From: Actinomycetes bacterium
GTDB taxonomy: Bacteria; Actinomycetota; Coriobacteriia; Coriobacteriales; Eggerthellaceae
DNA: 64,000 bases
Assembly: GCA_023460315.1 (NCBI GenBank)
Contig: JAEWQO010000070.1
Location: forward strand, 1 to 64,000
Reading direction: 5' to 3'
Within the stretch, counting starts at the first letter, position 1. Each line of letters opens with the position of its first letter. Below the pieces are notes generated by a model that saw nothing but the letters and a program-made list of their open reading frames with translations, was not told where the DNA came from and searched no databases. Positions 33,717 through 42,246 of the stretch are shown in pieces. A program made the position numbers and the translations under genes.

Positions 33717-34190
33717 GTGCTCAGCAAGAAAGAACAGCAGCTGCTCGACGCGCTCGCTCCGCGGGCTGCTGAAGAGGGCATCGAGATTGTGACGGTTGAA
33801 GTGGTCGGCGCCAAGAAGGCACCGACCATCCGCGTCTATATCGACACCGACGAGGGTGTGGGGTTTGACGAGCTTTCTGAGGCTCAGGCTTGGATCAATG
33901 AGCTCATGGACGAGCTTGATCCCTTCCCCGGCGCTTACCTGTTGGAAGTTTCGTCCCCTGGCATCGACCGTCCGTTGCGCACGCCGGATCATTTCATGCG
34001 GTTTGCGGGGCAGACTGCCGTGGTCAAGGCGACGGCACCGCGGGATGGACGGAGCGCGTGGACGGGCACTATCGTGCGCGCCGATGCCGCTGTCGTCGTG
34101 CTCGATGTCGAAGGCGAGATTGTCGAGTTGCCGATCGAGGCCATCAAGCGTGCCCATCTCAAAGGCGCGATTGATTTCAGCACGCATTAA
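33717..34190 (+). CDS. rimP: ribosome maturation factor RimP
   Basis: RimP assists 30S subunit maturation. The 157-aa product has the typical core RVYIDTDEGVGFDELSEAQ (about 38-56) and the SSPGIDRPLRTPDHFMRF motif (about 79-96). Translation starts at GTG 33717, after a purine-rich GAGGAGGAAG. It opens the core translation operon and nusA follows 26 bp later. Confidence 0.95.
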   Translation: MLSKKEQQLLDALAPRAAEEGIEIVTVEVVGAKKAPTIRVYIDTDEGVGFDELSEAQAWINELMDELDPFPGAYLLEVSSPGIDRPLRTPDHFMRFAGQTAVVKATAPRDGRSAWTGTIVRADAAVVVLDVEGEIVELPIEAIKRAHLKGAIDFSTH

Positions 34191-34216
34191 GCTGTGGATG
34201 AAAGGAAGCGAAAGAC

Positions 34217-35431
34217 GTGGCAAGTTCAGAATTGATCGAGGCTCTGCAAGCCTTGGCCCATGAACGGAAGATCGACGAGTTCTACCTCATCGAGCGTCTG
34301 GAGGCATCGCTCGCAAAAAGCTATCAGCACATTCTCGACCTCGAGTGGGATGCTCGCGTGACCATCGATCGCCAGTCCGGGCATATTTACGTGTATGAAC
34401 TTGTCCCGGTGGGAGAACCTGACGAGGAAACGGGCGAATACGCCGAATTTGAGGAACGCGACGTCACGCCTGCGGATGTGAGCCGCATCGCGGCCCAGAA
34501 CGCCAAGGGCGTCATTGCGTCCATCGTTCGCGAAGCGGGGCGCCAGTCCATTTACGAGGAGTTCTCTGACCGGGTGGGAGACCTGGTGACGGGCACGGTG
34601 TTGCAAGGCACCCCAGACTTCACCATCATCAAGATTCGCGACGGCGTTGAGGCCGAGCTGCCTCACTATGACCTCAAGCGCAATCCCAACGAGCGCAACG
34701 AGCGGCCGGCCAACGAACATTATCGCCACAACCAACGTCTCAAGCTTCTCATCATCGAGGTTCGCGACCCGAACTCCGATGCGCCGAAGATGCGGGGGGA
34801 GCAGGCTCGTCCCGCCATCGTCGTGTCTCGGACGCATCCGGACCTCATTCGTCGCCTCTTCGAAATCGAGGTTCCCGAGATCTATGACGGCATGGTGGAA
34901 ATCAAGTCCATTGCCCGTGAGCCCGGTGCACGAAGCAAGATTGCCGTGTCGTCGCGCGAAGCCAATCTCGATCCGGTCGGTGCTTGCGTCGGGCCCAAGG
35001 GAAGCCGTGTGCGCATGGTGGTCGAAGAACTGCGCAACGAGCGCGTTGACGTCATCCAGTGGCACGAGGACCCGGCGGCCTATGTCGCCAACGCCCTGTC
35101 TCCCGCCAAAGTGACCCGTGTCCTGATCGATGAGGAAAACCATTACGCCACCGTTGTCGTTCCCGATGATCAGCTGTCGCTCGCCATCGGCAAGGAAGGG
35201 CAAAACGCCCGTCTCGCCGCTCGACTGACCGGTTGGCACATCGACATCAAGAGCGCTTCGTTCGCGGGAGAGCCTTTGGCTGCCAGTGACAACATGCTTA
35301 TCGACGAAGAGGGCGACGAAGAGGGCGAGGTACTGTGCTCCTTTGTGAGCGAGGACGGCGTCCGGTGCCGCAACCATGCCCGTCCGGGCAGCAGGTACTG
35401 CGGCGTGCATGCCTATCTCGACGAGGATTAG
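34217..35431 (+). CDS. nusA: transcription termination/antitermination protein NusA, with zinc-knuckle-like tail
   Basis: NusA binds RNA polymerase and nascent RNA to modulate pausing, termination and antitermination. The 404-aa protein has the N-terminal polymerase-binding domain, an S1 domain (about 120-190) and two KH domains, seen in CVGPKGSRVRMVVEEL (about 257-272) and LAIGKEGQNARLAARLTGW (about 324-342). After an acidic linker it ends in C374-x9-C384-x2-H387-x7-C395-x2-H398, a probable small zinc-binding module not part of standard NusA. Translation begins at GTG 34217 after GGAAGCGAAAG. ylxR follows. Confidence 0.94.
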   Translation: MASSELIEALQALAHERKIDEFYLIERLEASLAKSYQHILDLEWDARVTIDRQSGHIYVYELVPVGEPDEETGEYAEFEERDVTPADVSRIAAQNAKGVIASIVREAGRQSIYEEFSDRVGDLVTGTVLQGTPDFTIIKIRDGVEAELPHYDLKRNPNERNERPANEHYRHNQRLKLLIIEVRDPNSDAPKMRGEQARPAIVVSRTHPDLIRRLFEIEVPEIYDGMVEIKSIAREPGARSKIAVSSREANLDPVGACVGPKGSRVRMVVEELRNERVDVIQWHEDPAAYVANALSPAKVTRVLIDEENHYATVVVPDDQLSLAIGKEGQNARLAARLTGWHIDIKSASFAGEPLAASDNMLIDEEGDEEGEVLCSFVSEDGVRCRNHARPGSRYCGVHAYLDED

Positions 35432-35448
35432 CGGAAACGGTGCGGGCG

Positions 35449-35727
35449 ATGACGATGGAAACCGTGAAACGGCAGCGCAGCTGCATCGCATGCGGAAAGC
35501 TTGCAGGCAAGACCGAGCTGTATCGCATCGTGCGCACGGGGGACGGATCTGTTGTGTTTGATGGAACCGGTCGTGTGCCAGGGCGGGGAGCTTACGTGTG
35601 CTCCGAGGAATGCTTCGCTGCCGCATGCAGGAGCAAAAAGCTGGACCGGGCGCTCCGAGCGGCGCTCGGCAGCGATGATTACGAACGTATCGCCAGCGAA
35701 GTGGCACAGGCGCTGCGTGAAGCATAA
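35449..35727 (+). CDS. YlxR/RnpM-family protein (DUF448)
   Basis: This 92-aa RNA-binding protein has the family signature RSCIACGKLAGKTELYRIVR near the N-terminus and GRGAYVCSEECFAAACR (about 46-62). YlxR (RnpM) was reported to bind RNase P RNA and modulate its activity. Its place between nusA and infB is almost universal in Gram-positive bacteria. Start ATG 35449 follows GCGGAAACGG, a weak site; ATG 35455 is an alternative. Confidence 0.9.
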   Translation: MTMETVKRQRSCIACGKLAGKTELYRIVRTGDGSVVFDGTGRVPGRGAYVCSEECFAAACRSKKLDRALRAALGSDDYERIASEVAQALREA

Positions 35728-35746
35728 GAAAGATGAGGAGTGGTAT

Positions 35747-38542
35747 ATGGCGAGCATGCGCGTACACGAATTGGCGAAGGAATTCGACATATCGAGCAAA
35801 GACCTGCTTGACAAGCTGCATGAGATGAAGATCCCCGCGAAAAGCCATGCGAGCGTGCTCGCCGATGCCTACGTTGACAAGATCCGCAAGAATCTCGCAC
35901 CCGAGATCAAGCAGCGTGCGGGTCAGCTCGAGGACGCCGAGGCGGCTGAACTGGCAAAAGAGCATGCTGAGGCAGAACGCAAGAAGGCGGAGGAAGAGCG
36001 TGCGCGGCGTGATGCCGTAGAGAAGGAGCGCGCTCAGCGCGAGGCGGAACGCGCCCGGCGCGAGGCGGAGGTTCCGGGCGACGAGAACCATGGTGAAGGC
36101 GAGGACCAGGCTTCGAAGCAGAAGAAGGCTTCGTCTCCGTTTGAAGGGCTGGCGAGTCAGATCGAAAGCGAAAAGGAGCGTGTGGCGCGGGAGGCGGCCG
36201 AGGCCCGCGCGCGGGCTCGGGCTGCAAAGGCTGCCGCCGAGGTTGCCAAGAAGCAGTCCGTCGAAGAGGCGTTGCGCCAGCGCAGCTCAAAGCGGCAGAA
36301 AGGCGCGAACGGATCTTCGGCGCAGGCATCCAGGAAGAAGCCGGCACCCGTGCTCGGCGCAAAGAAGTCATCGGGGTTTGACTCGCTCCTGTCTCAGATC
36401 GAGTCCGAGAAGCAGCGCATCGAGTCGCAGAAGAGCCAGGCTCCCGCCACGCCCGCCAACCGTGGGACAGGCGATGCCCGCGGACACAAGGGAAAGCAGG
36501 CGCGTGGCGACAAAAAGCACACCAAGCATGTGCCCAGCACGTTCGAGCCTGTCGTTCCCGAGCTGGAGGTTCGCCAGACCAGCACCGAGGACCGCTATGC
36601 CCAGATGGCCGTCCAAGCAGAAAAGCTCCAACGCGACAAGGTGCTCGCTGAGGCGCGCGCAGCTGTTGCGGCCGCCACATCCCATGAGGGGGAGGGGCGA
36701 CGCAAGAAGCGCAAGGAAAAACGTGTGGCCGAAGCGCGTGAGCGCGCCGAGATCGAGGCGATCGAAAAGGGGCTTGACCCCACCCTCGTGCTGGATCACT
36801 CGGTCGTCGAGATACCGCAGGGCGCAACGGTCGCGAAGTTTGCCGACCTCACGGGTGTTCAGCCAAACGATGTCATAAAGCGGCTGTTCATGCTCGGTCA
36901 AGTGCTCACGCTCACTCAGTCCATGAGCGATGATCTCATTGATCTTATTGCCGACGACATGGGGCGCAAGGTGCGCGTCGTGTCGCCTGAAGAAGAGTAC
37001 GCTGTCGTGTTCCATGACAAAGAGGAAGATCTCAAACCTCGTCCTCCGGTGGTCACCGTCATGGGCCATGTCGACCATGGCAAGACCTCGCTTCTCGATG
37101 CCATTCGCCATACGGGCGTGGTCGCGAGTGAGGCCGGCGGCATCACTCAGCACATTGGCGCATCGGTCGTGGAGATCGGGGGCCGTCAGATCACGTTCAT
37201 CGACACTCCGGGCCACGAGGCCTTTACCGCCATGCGTGCTCGCGGCGCCCAGGTCACTGACGTTATCGTGCTGGTGGTGGCCGCTGACGACGGCGTCATG
37301 CCGCAGACGGTTGAGGCCATCAACCACGCGAAGGCGGCCGAGGTGCCCATTGTCGTGGCGGTGAACAAGATCGACAAGCCGGGAGCAAATCCCGATCGCG
37401 TGCGTCAGGAATTGACCGAGTACGGCGTTATCCCTGAGGAATGGGGCGGCACAAACATGTTCGTCGAGGTGTCGGCTAAGCAAAAGCTCCATGTCGACGA
37501 CTTGTTGGAGACCATCCTTCTGCAAGCCGACGTTCTTGAGCTCAGGGCAAACCCCGATGCCGATGCGTCCGGGTTTGTCATCGAGGCGAACCTCGACAAA
37601 GGCCGCGGACCCGTCGCCACCGTTCTCGTGCAGCGCGGCACGTTGCATCCGGGAGACATCGTCGTCGCCGGCACGTCGTATGGACGGGTCCGTGCGCTCG
37701 TGGATCCCCATGGCGAACACATCGAGCAAGCGCTCCCTGCCGATCCGGTGGAGATCCTCGGTCTCAGCAGCGTGCCCACGGCCGGTGACGAGTTCCGGGT
37801 CTTTGAGGATGACCGCGATGCCCGCAAGCTGGCGGAAGAACGCGCGCTGCGCGCCCGCCTTGCGGAGCAGGACGCCAAATCCCATATGAGCCTGGATGAC
37901 CTGTTCAGCCGTATCGAAGAAGGCAAGCAGACCGACCTTAACCTCATCGTCAAGGCCGACGTGCAGGGCTCCATCGAGGCGCTGCGCGACGCATTCGAGA
38001 AGATGGACCAGTCTGAGGTGCGTATCAACATTGTGCATTCGGCCGTCGGCGGCATCACCGAAACCGACGTCACGCTTGCCTCTGCTTCCGATGCCATCAT
38101 CATCGGCTTCAACGTGCGTCCGACGGGCAAGTCGAAGGTCCAGGCCGAAAAGGAAAAGGTCGACATCCGCCTGTACCGTGTCATCTACCAGGCTATCGAG
38201 GAGATCAATGCCGCCCGTGTCGGACTGCTTTCTCCCGACATTGTCGAGGAGGACACGGGCATCGCAGAAGTGCGTGAGACCTTCAGGGTGCCCAAGGCAG
38301 GCACCATTGCCGGCTGCTATATCACTGAAGGAGAAATCAGCCGCGACGACAAGGTGCGCATCGTGCGCGACGGCACGGTCATCTTCGAGGGATCGATTGA
38401 CAGCCTGCGCCGCTTCAAGGACGATGTGAAGTCCGTGAAGCAGGGATACGAGTGCGGCATCGGCATCCACGGCTATCAGGATATCAAGGTGGGCGACACC
38501 ATCGAGGGATATGTGGTGAAGGAAGTCGAGCGCACGGAGTAA
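35747..38542 (+). CDS. infB: translation initiation factor IF-2
   Basis: IF-2 is the GTPase that places fMet-tRNA on the 30S subunit. The 931-aa protein starts with an IF2_N helix (MRVHELAKEFDISSKDLLDK). A long, charged, Lys/Glu/Ala-rich linker (about 60-350) follows, then the G domain with GHVDHGKTS (about 439), DTPGHEAF and NKIDKPG, and domains II-IV. The start at ATG 35747 follows GAGGAG. The long linker is typical of actinobacterial IF-2. A short hairpin (AACAGG/CCTGTT) lies right after the stop, before rbfA. Confidence 0.96.
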   Translation: MASMRVHELAKEFDISSKDLLDKLHEMKIPAKSHASVLADAYVDKIRKNLAPEIKQRAGQLEDAEAAELAKEHAEAERKKAEEERARRDAVEKERAQREAERARREAEVPGDENHGEGEDQASKQKKASSPFEGLASQIESEKERVAREAAEARARARAAKAAAEVAKKQSVEEALRQRSSKRQKGANGSSAQASRKKPAPVLGAKKSSGFDSLLSQIESEKQRIESQKSQAPATPANRGTGDARGHKGKQARGDKKHTKHVPSTFEPVVPELEVRQTSTEDRYAQMAVQAEKLQRDKVLAEARAAVAAATSHEGEGRRKKRKEKRVAEARERAEIEAIEKGLDPTLVLDHSVVEIPQGATVAKFADLTGVQPNDVIKRLFMLGQVLTLTQSMSDDLIDLIADDMGRKVRVVSPEEEYAVVFHDKEEDLKPRPPVVTVMGHVDHGKTSLLDAIRHTGVVASEAGGITQHIGASVVEIGGRQITFIDTPGHEAFTAMRARGAQVTDVIVLVVAADDGVMPQTVEAINHAKAAEVPIVVAVNKIDKPGANPDRVRQELTEYGVIPEEWGGTNMFVEVSAKQKLHVDDLLETILLQADVLELRANPDADASGFVIEANLDKGRGPVATVLVQRGTLHPGDIVVAGTSYGRVRALVDPHGEHIEQALPADPVEILGLSSVPTAGDEFRVFEDDRDARKLAEERALRARLAEQDAKSHMSLDDLFSRIEEGKQTDLNLIVKADVQGSIEALRDAFEKMDQSEVRINIVHSAVGGITETDVTLASASDAIIIGFNVRPTGKSKVQAEKEKVDIRLYRVIYQAIEEINAARVGLLSPDIVEEDTGIAEVRETFRVPKAGTIAGCYITEGEISRDDKVRIVRDGTVIFEGSIDSLRRFKDDVKSVKQGYECGIGIHGYQDIKVGDTIEGYVVKEVERTE

Positions 38543-38618
38543 ACAGGCCAGCCTGTTCGCTATGCTTCATGCATGCGATCCAACTTGGACAATTACCTCT
38601 TCGAAGGGAGATGGCGGC

Positions 38619-39050
38619 ATGAAACAAGGTTCTTCCAACCGCAAGGTTAATGAGCAGGCGCGGGAGGTCATCGCAAGCATTCTGTTGTTTGAGATATCGG
38701 ATCCGCGTCTGGAACTGGTGACCGTCACCGGATGCGAGGTCAGCTACGACCGGAGCGTGTGCAAGGTGTTTTACGCCGCCGAGCCTGAAAAGTATGAGGA
38801 GGTGGCGGCGGCCTTTGGCGCCGCGTCGAGACGAATTCGCTCCCTCATGGCTAAAAAGCTGTCATGGCGGGTTGCCCCCGAGCTGCGCTTCATGCTGGAC
38901 ACGAGCGTCGATCAGGCTGAGCGCATTGCCTTGGCCCTCAAGCGCGACGCTGCGCGCAATGCGGGATTTGTGCGTCCGGAGGATGAGACGGGTGCGGCCG
39001 ATTGCGGCGACGATGACACTCGGGACGAGGGAGACGGTGGCCGCGCATGA
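38619..39050 (+). CDS. rbfA: 30S ribosome-binding factor RbfA
   Basis: RbfA is a KH-like protein needed for late 16S processing and cold adaptation. The 143-aa product has the typical core IASILLFEISDPRLELVTVTG (about 17-37) and ELRFMLDTSVDQAERI (about 88-103). AAGGGAGAT precedes ATG 38619. Its stop overlaps the start of the DHH phosphoesterase gene by 4 bp. Confidence 0.93.
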   Translation: MKQGSSNRKVNEQAREVIASILLFEISDPRLELVTVTGCEVSYDRSVCKVFYAAEPEKYEEVAAAFGAASRRIRSLMAKKLSWRVAPELRFMLDTSVDQAERIALALKRDAARNAGFVRPEDETGAADCGDDDTRDEGDGGRA

Positions 39051-40066
39051 GCGTGACGCTCCAGACCAACGTCGACCTTGCGGGCATTGCCGCGGAGCTG
39101 GCCGAGCGGGATGATTTCGTCATCTGCGGCCATGTTAGTCCCGACGGCGACTGCATTGGTTCCCAGCTGGCGCTCATGCACGCATTGCGTGCCAAGGGCA
39201 AGCGTGTGGCGTGCGTGCTGGCAAAAGACGAGCCCATCGATGTGCGCCTGTCGTTTTTGCCCGGTGCCGACGAACTCGTTCCCGCGGGCTCTTACGATGG
39301 GCCCGTCGGCACCTTCGTCGCGGTCGACGTTCCTTTGCGCGATCGCATGGGAGCTGCAGCTTCGTCGTTGCTTGATCGTGCTTCCTTGTCCGTGACGATT
39401 GATCACCATGCCAACGACCTGTCCATGACCGATCTTGTCTATGTCGATCCCCACGTTGCATCGACGACGATGCTCGTTTGGGACCTCGCTGAACTCTTGG
39501 GCAGCGCCCCATCCTTCGATGTGGCCCTGTGCTGTTACACCGGTTTGGTCACCGACACGGGCAGGTTCCAGTATCAAAACACGGATGCGGCTGCCCTGAG
39601 GGCTGCAACCCACATGGTGGAAGCCGGTGTCGACCCCTCTGCGGTCTCCCGTGCCATTTTTCAGAACCGTTCCCTTGCTTCGGTTCGGCTCGAAGGCGTT
39701 GCCGTCGATCGCATGAGGCTGGGGGCGCGGGGATCCTATGTTCTCAGCTGGCTCACGCGCGATGACTTTTCCCGCTACGACGCCAGCAAATCCGATGCCG
39801 AGCCGCTCATTGACACCCTGCGCTCGCTGCGTGGCGTGCGCCTTGCCTGCATGTTGCGAGATCAAGGCGATTCCGTCCGAGGGAGCTTTCGCGCGAAGGA
39901 CGACACGGACGTCGCAAAGCTCGCTCGCTCGCTCGGTGGCGGCGGACATCGTGCGGCGGCAGGGTTCACTATTTCCGGGCCCATCGAGGAAGCCGTCGAG
40001 CGCATTGACGCGTTGCTGTCGCAGGAACTCTGCGAGAGGGCCGCTGAGGGGATGCGCGCGGAGTGA
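39047..40066 (+). CDS. nrnA: DHH/DHHA1 phosphoesterase, NrnA-like
   Basis: This 339-aa DHH-superfamily enzyme probably degrades short oligoribonucleotides and may dephosphorylate 3'-phosphoadenosine 5'-phosphate. Metal-binding motifs are GHVSPDGDCIGS (about 27-38) and the DHH signature TIDHHAND (about 118-125). The DHHA1 end shows LGGGGHRAAAGF (about 296-307). It lies between rbfA and truB, as in other Gram-positive bacteria. It overlaps both neighbours by 4 bp, so translation is coupled. Confidence 0.92.
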   Translation: MSVTLQTNVDLAGIAAELAERDDFVICGHVSPDGDCIGSQLALMHALRAKGKRVACVLAKDEPIDVRLSFLPGADELVPAGSYDGPVGTFVAVDVPLRDRMGAAASSLLDRASLSVTIDHHANDLSMTDLVYVDPHVASTTMLVWDLAELLGSAPSFDVALCCYTGLVTDTGRFQYQNTDAAALRAATHMVEAGVDPSAVSRAIFQNRSLASVRLEGVAVDRMRLGARGSYVLSWLTRDDFSRYDASKSDAEPLIDTLRSLRGVRLACMLRDQGDSVRGSFRAKDDTDVAKLARSLGGGGHRAAAGFTISGPIEEAVERIDALLSQELCERAAEGMRAE

Positions 40067-41076
40067 AACGCGGTGCATCTGGCCTTTCGCTGGTCGTAGG
40101 GGTCAACAAGCCCCGCGGCATGAGTTCGCATGACGTCGTGAACCGCTGTCGCCGTATATTCGGAGAGCACCGGGTTGGCCACACGGGCACGCTCGATCCT
40201 TTGGCGACGGGCGCGCTTCTCGTGTGCGTGGGGCCGGCTACCCGTCTTGACGCCTATCTGTCAGGACATGACAAGCATTACCGCGTGCGCATCTCCTTCG
40301 GAGCAAGCACGACGACTGACGATGCGGCAGGGGAGGTCGTCCGCACGGGTGCCGTGCCTCCGGACGTTTTGAACGACGGGTTTGCCGCCGCGTTCGTGGC
40401 TGGGCTTGTCGGGAAGCATCGGCAGATGCCGCCCGCCTATTCTGCCATTAAAGTGAAGGGAACGAAGGCCTGCGATGCTGCCCGCAAAGGCGTGATCATC
40501 GACCTTGCGCCGCGAGATATCCACGTGTATGAGGCAAAGCTTCTTTCCGTCAACGACGCAGACGAAACCGGGTATCCTTCATGGGATGTCGCCTTCCACG
40601 TTTCAAAGGGCACCTACATTCGATCGCTTGCGCGTGACGCGGGCGTCGCTGTCGGGTGTCCCGCCCATGTGGGTGCTCTCGAACGAACGAGGGTTGGCGC
40701 TCTGCAGCTTGACGAGTGCGTGACATTGGAGACGCTCGAGCAGCTGCGGGGCAGAGCGGCGCTCGATCCTGTCGAGCTGCTCGGCTATCGCTTCTCATAC
40801 GCAGAGGGAGAGCGCGAGGACGCCGTGCGAAATGGCTCGCCGATGGCTGCGGGCAGCCTCCCGCTTTTCGAGCGGCGACGGGGAACTGCACAGGCGGCGC
40901 TCTGCGCCTGCACGGGCGGGGTGCGCGAGAGTCCTGAGGCACCGCGCGATGGTGAGATCGTTTCGGTTATTGTCCGGAACAGGCTGGCGGCACTGTATGC
41001 ATACGACGAGGATCGGGCTTTGTTCCGCGCCCGATGCGTGTTTCAGACGGGGGTTTCACGTGGCTCGGATATTTAG
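40063..41076 (+). CDS. truB: tRNA pseudouridine-55 synthase TruB
   Basis: TruB makes pseudouridine 55 in the T loop of tRNAs. The 337-aa protein has the catalytic motif GTLDPLATG with D45 and the KGTYIRSLARD stretch (about 184-194). Translation starts at GTG 40063, overlapping the preceding stop. Its 3' end overlaps the start of ribF by 17 bp. Confidence 0.95.
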   Translation: MKRGASGLSLVVGVNKPRGMSSHDVVNRCRRIFGEHRVGHTGTLDPLATGALLVCVGPATRLDAYLSGHDKHYRVRISFGASTTTDDAAGEVVRTGAVPPDVLNDGFAAAFVAGLVGKHRQMPPAYSAIKVKGTKACDAARKGVIIDLAPRDIHVYEAKLLSVNDADETGYPSWDVAFHVSKGTYIRSLARDAGVAVGCPAHVGALERTRVGALQLDECVTLETLEQLRGRAALDPVELLGYRFSYAEGEREDAVRNGSPMAAGSLPLFERRRGTAQAALCACTGGVRESPEAPRDGEIVSVIVRNRLAALYAYDEDRALFRARCVFQTGVSRGSDI

Positions 41077-41983
41077 AGTTGACCATCAGATTGATCCCGG
41101 GTTTTTCAATGGATCGTCATGCGCGTTTGGGGTCTTCGATGGCGTCCATAGGGGACATCGCTATCTGATCGATTGCGCGCGCGCAACCGCGCGCAAGGGT
41201 GGGGGGCGTTCCCTTGCGCTCACCTTTGACATCGACCCTGACGAGCGGCTTCATCCGACGCGCCTGAGAAAGCTCATGACCAACGAAGACCGTCTTGCCA
41301 TGCTGGCCGAAAGTGGGGTGGATGCCGTCGCCGTGCTTCCGTTCACTGACGAGTTCGCTTCTTCCGCCCCCGACGATTTCCTGCTTCAGACCTTCAATGG
41401 CTTGCCCCCGGCGTTTTTGCATGTGGGATTCGACTTCCGCTTCGGAGCCAAGGCTGCTGGAACCGTGAAGGATCTCGACGCATGGAGCGCCGCTGTGGGT
41501 ACCCAGGTGTGCGCACATGACCTGAAAGGGGCCGACGGCTCTCCCATCACGGCCACGCGTATCCGGCTTCTGCTTGCCAAAGGTGACATTGAGGAGGCAA
41601 ATTGCCTGTTGGGACATCCGTATTTTATGTCGGGGATCGTGGAACCCGGACGCGGGGAGGGCGCTGACCTTGGATTCCGAACGGCGAATCTCGTTGTGCC
41701 CGAGCAGCTGAGGCCCGTGGGCGATGGCGTGTATGCCGCTTGGGCCGAGGTCGAGGGAGTGCGCTATCGGGCTGCCGTGAACGTTGGTGTTGCGGCCACC
41801 TTCTCCGACCGGGCAACCGCCACGTGCGAGGTGCATCTGCTTGATTTCGAGGGAGACCTGTACGGCAAACCGATTAAAGTTGAGTTTCACCACTGGCTTC
41901 GGCCCATGCGCAAGTTCGACGATGTGGAAGAGCTTATCGCCACGGTCAAGGGCAATATAGCGTGGGTGCGTGAGAATCTGTAG
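41060..41983 (+). CDS. ribF: bifunctional riboflavin kinase/FAD synthetase
   Basis: RibF converts riboflavin to FMN and FAD, needed by the many flavoproteins in this window. The 307-aa protein has the FAD-synthetase motif FGVFDGVHRGH (about 22-32) and the C-terminal flavokinase domain (about 185-307; GLGFRTANL-like motif seen as DLGFRTANL). GTG 41060 is chosen as start because it gives the usual N-terminus; the frame is open further upstream inside truB. It ends 7 bp from the 3' end of the convergent tRNA-Sec gene. Confidence 0.93.
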   Translation: MARIFRVDHQIDPGFFNGSSCAFGVFDGVHRGHRYLIDCARATARKGGGRSLALTFDIDPDERLHPTRLRKLMTNEDRLAMLAESGVDAVAVLPFTDEFASSAPDDFLLQTFNGLPPAFLHVGFDFRFGAKAAGTVKDLDAWSAAVGTQVCAHDLKGADGSPITATRIRLLLAKGDIEEANCLLGHPYFMSGIVEPGRGEGADLGFRTANLVVPEQLRPVGDGVYAAWAEVEGVRYRAAVNVGVAATFSDRATATCEVHLLDFEGDLYGKPIKVEFHHWLRPMRKFDDVEELIATVKGNIAWVRENL

Positions 41984-41990
41984 ATGTCGA

Positions 41991-42087
41991 TGGCGGAGAT
42001 GCGTGCGAATCGAACACACCCAAGACGTTCTGCGCGCCTCGCAACGGCTTTGAAGGCCGCGGGATCCACCAGGACCCTTCCATCTCC
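41991..42087 (-). tRNA. selC: selenocysteine tRNA, anticodon UCA
   Basis: Reading the - strand, the 97-nt gene begins GGAGATG and ends GCATCTCC-G-CCA, so CCA is encoded. The anticodon stem GCGGC/GCCGT holds loop CUUCAAA with anticodon UCA (42053-42051). The T arm is GTGTG-TTCGATT-CGCAC, and a long variable arm follows the anticodon stem. The 8-bp acceptor has seven pairs and one G-G mismatch at its inner end. Length, UCA anticodon and long variable arm identify tRNA-Sec. It lies downstream of selB on the same strand. Confidence 0.95.
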
Positions 42088-42147
42088 ACTCTGCTGATGC
42101 GTCCAACGACGCTGATCCATGATAGCGCATAATAAGGCGTTTACCTG

Positions 42148-42170
42148 AAAAAACCGCTGCGCGGAAGCGG
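42148..42170 (-). terminator. intrinsic terminator downstream of selB
   Basis: On the - strand CCGCT (42170-42166) pairs with AGCGG (42158-42154) around a 7-nt loop, followed by six T. Its 5' arm overlaps the end of a larger hairpin (42167-42210). Confidence 0.65.
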
Positions 42171-42210
42171 ACGGCATCGGGCGGAGTGCGGTTGGCCCGA
42201 TGCTGTCCGC
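42167..42210 (-). repeat. 16-bp hairpin between selB and selC, overlapping the terminator
   Basis: Arms 42167-42182 and 42195-42210 are complementary over 16 bp with one wobble, around a 12-nt loop. Four bases are shared with the 5' arm of the terminator, so the two stems cannot both be complete. This is the geometry of an attenuator or of a compound terminator. Confidence 0.6.
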
Positions 42211-42246
42211 ACGTGGTTTTCACCTGAAGTCGGCCGTACGTTTCCT

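Noticed and set aside
34226..36091. 621-codon open frame antisense to nusA, ylxR and infB
   Set aside because: It covers three conserved genes and shows no domain.
36368..38470. 700-codon open frame antisense to infB
   Set aside because: High-GC codon bias of infB keeps the opposite frame open; the translation has no recognisable family and no ribosome-binding site.
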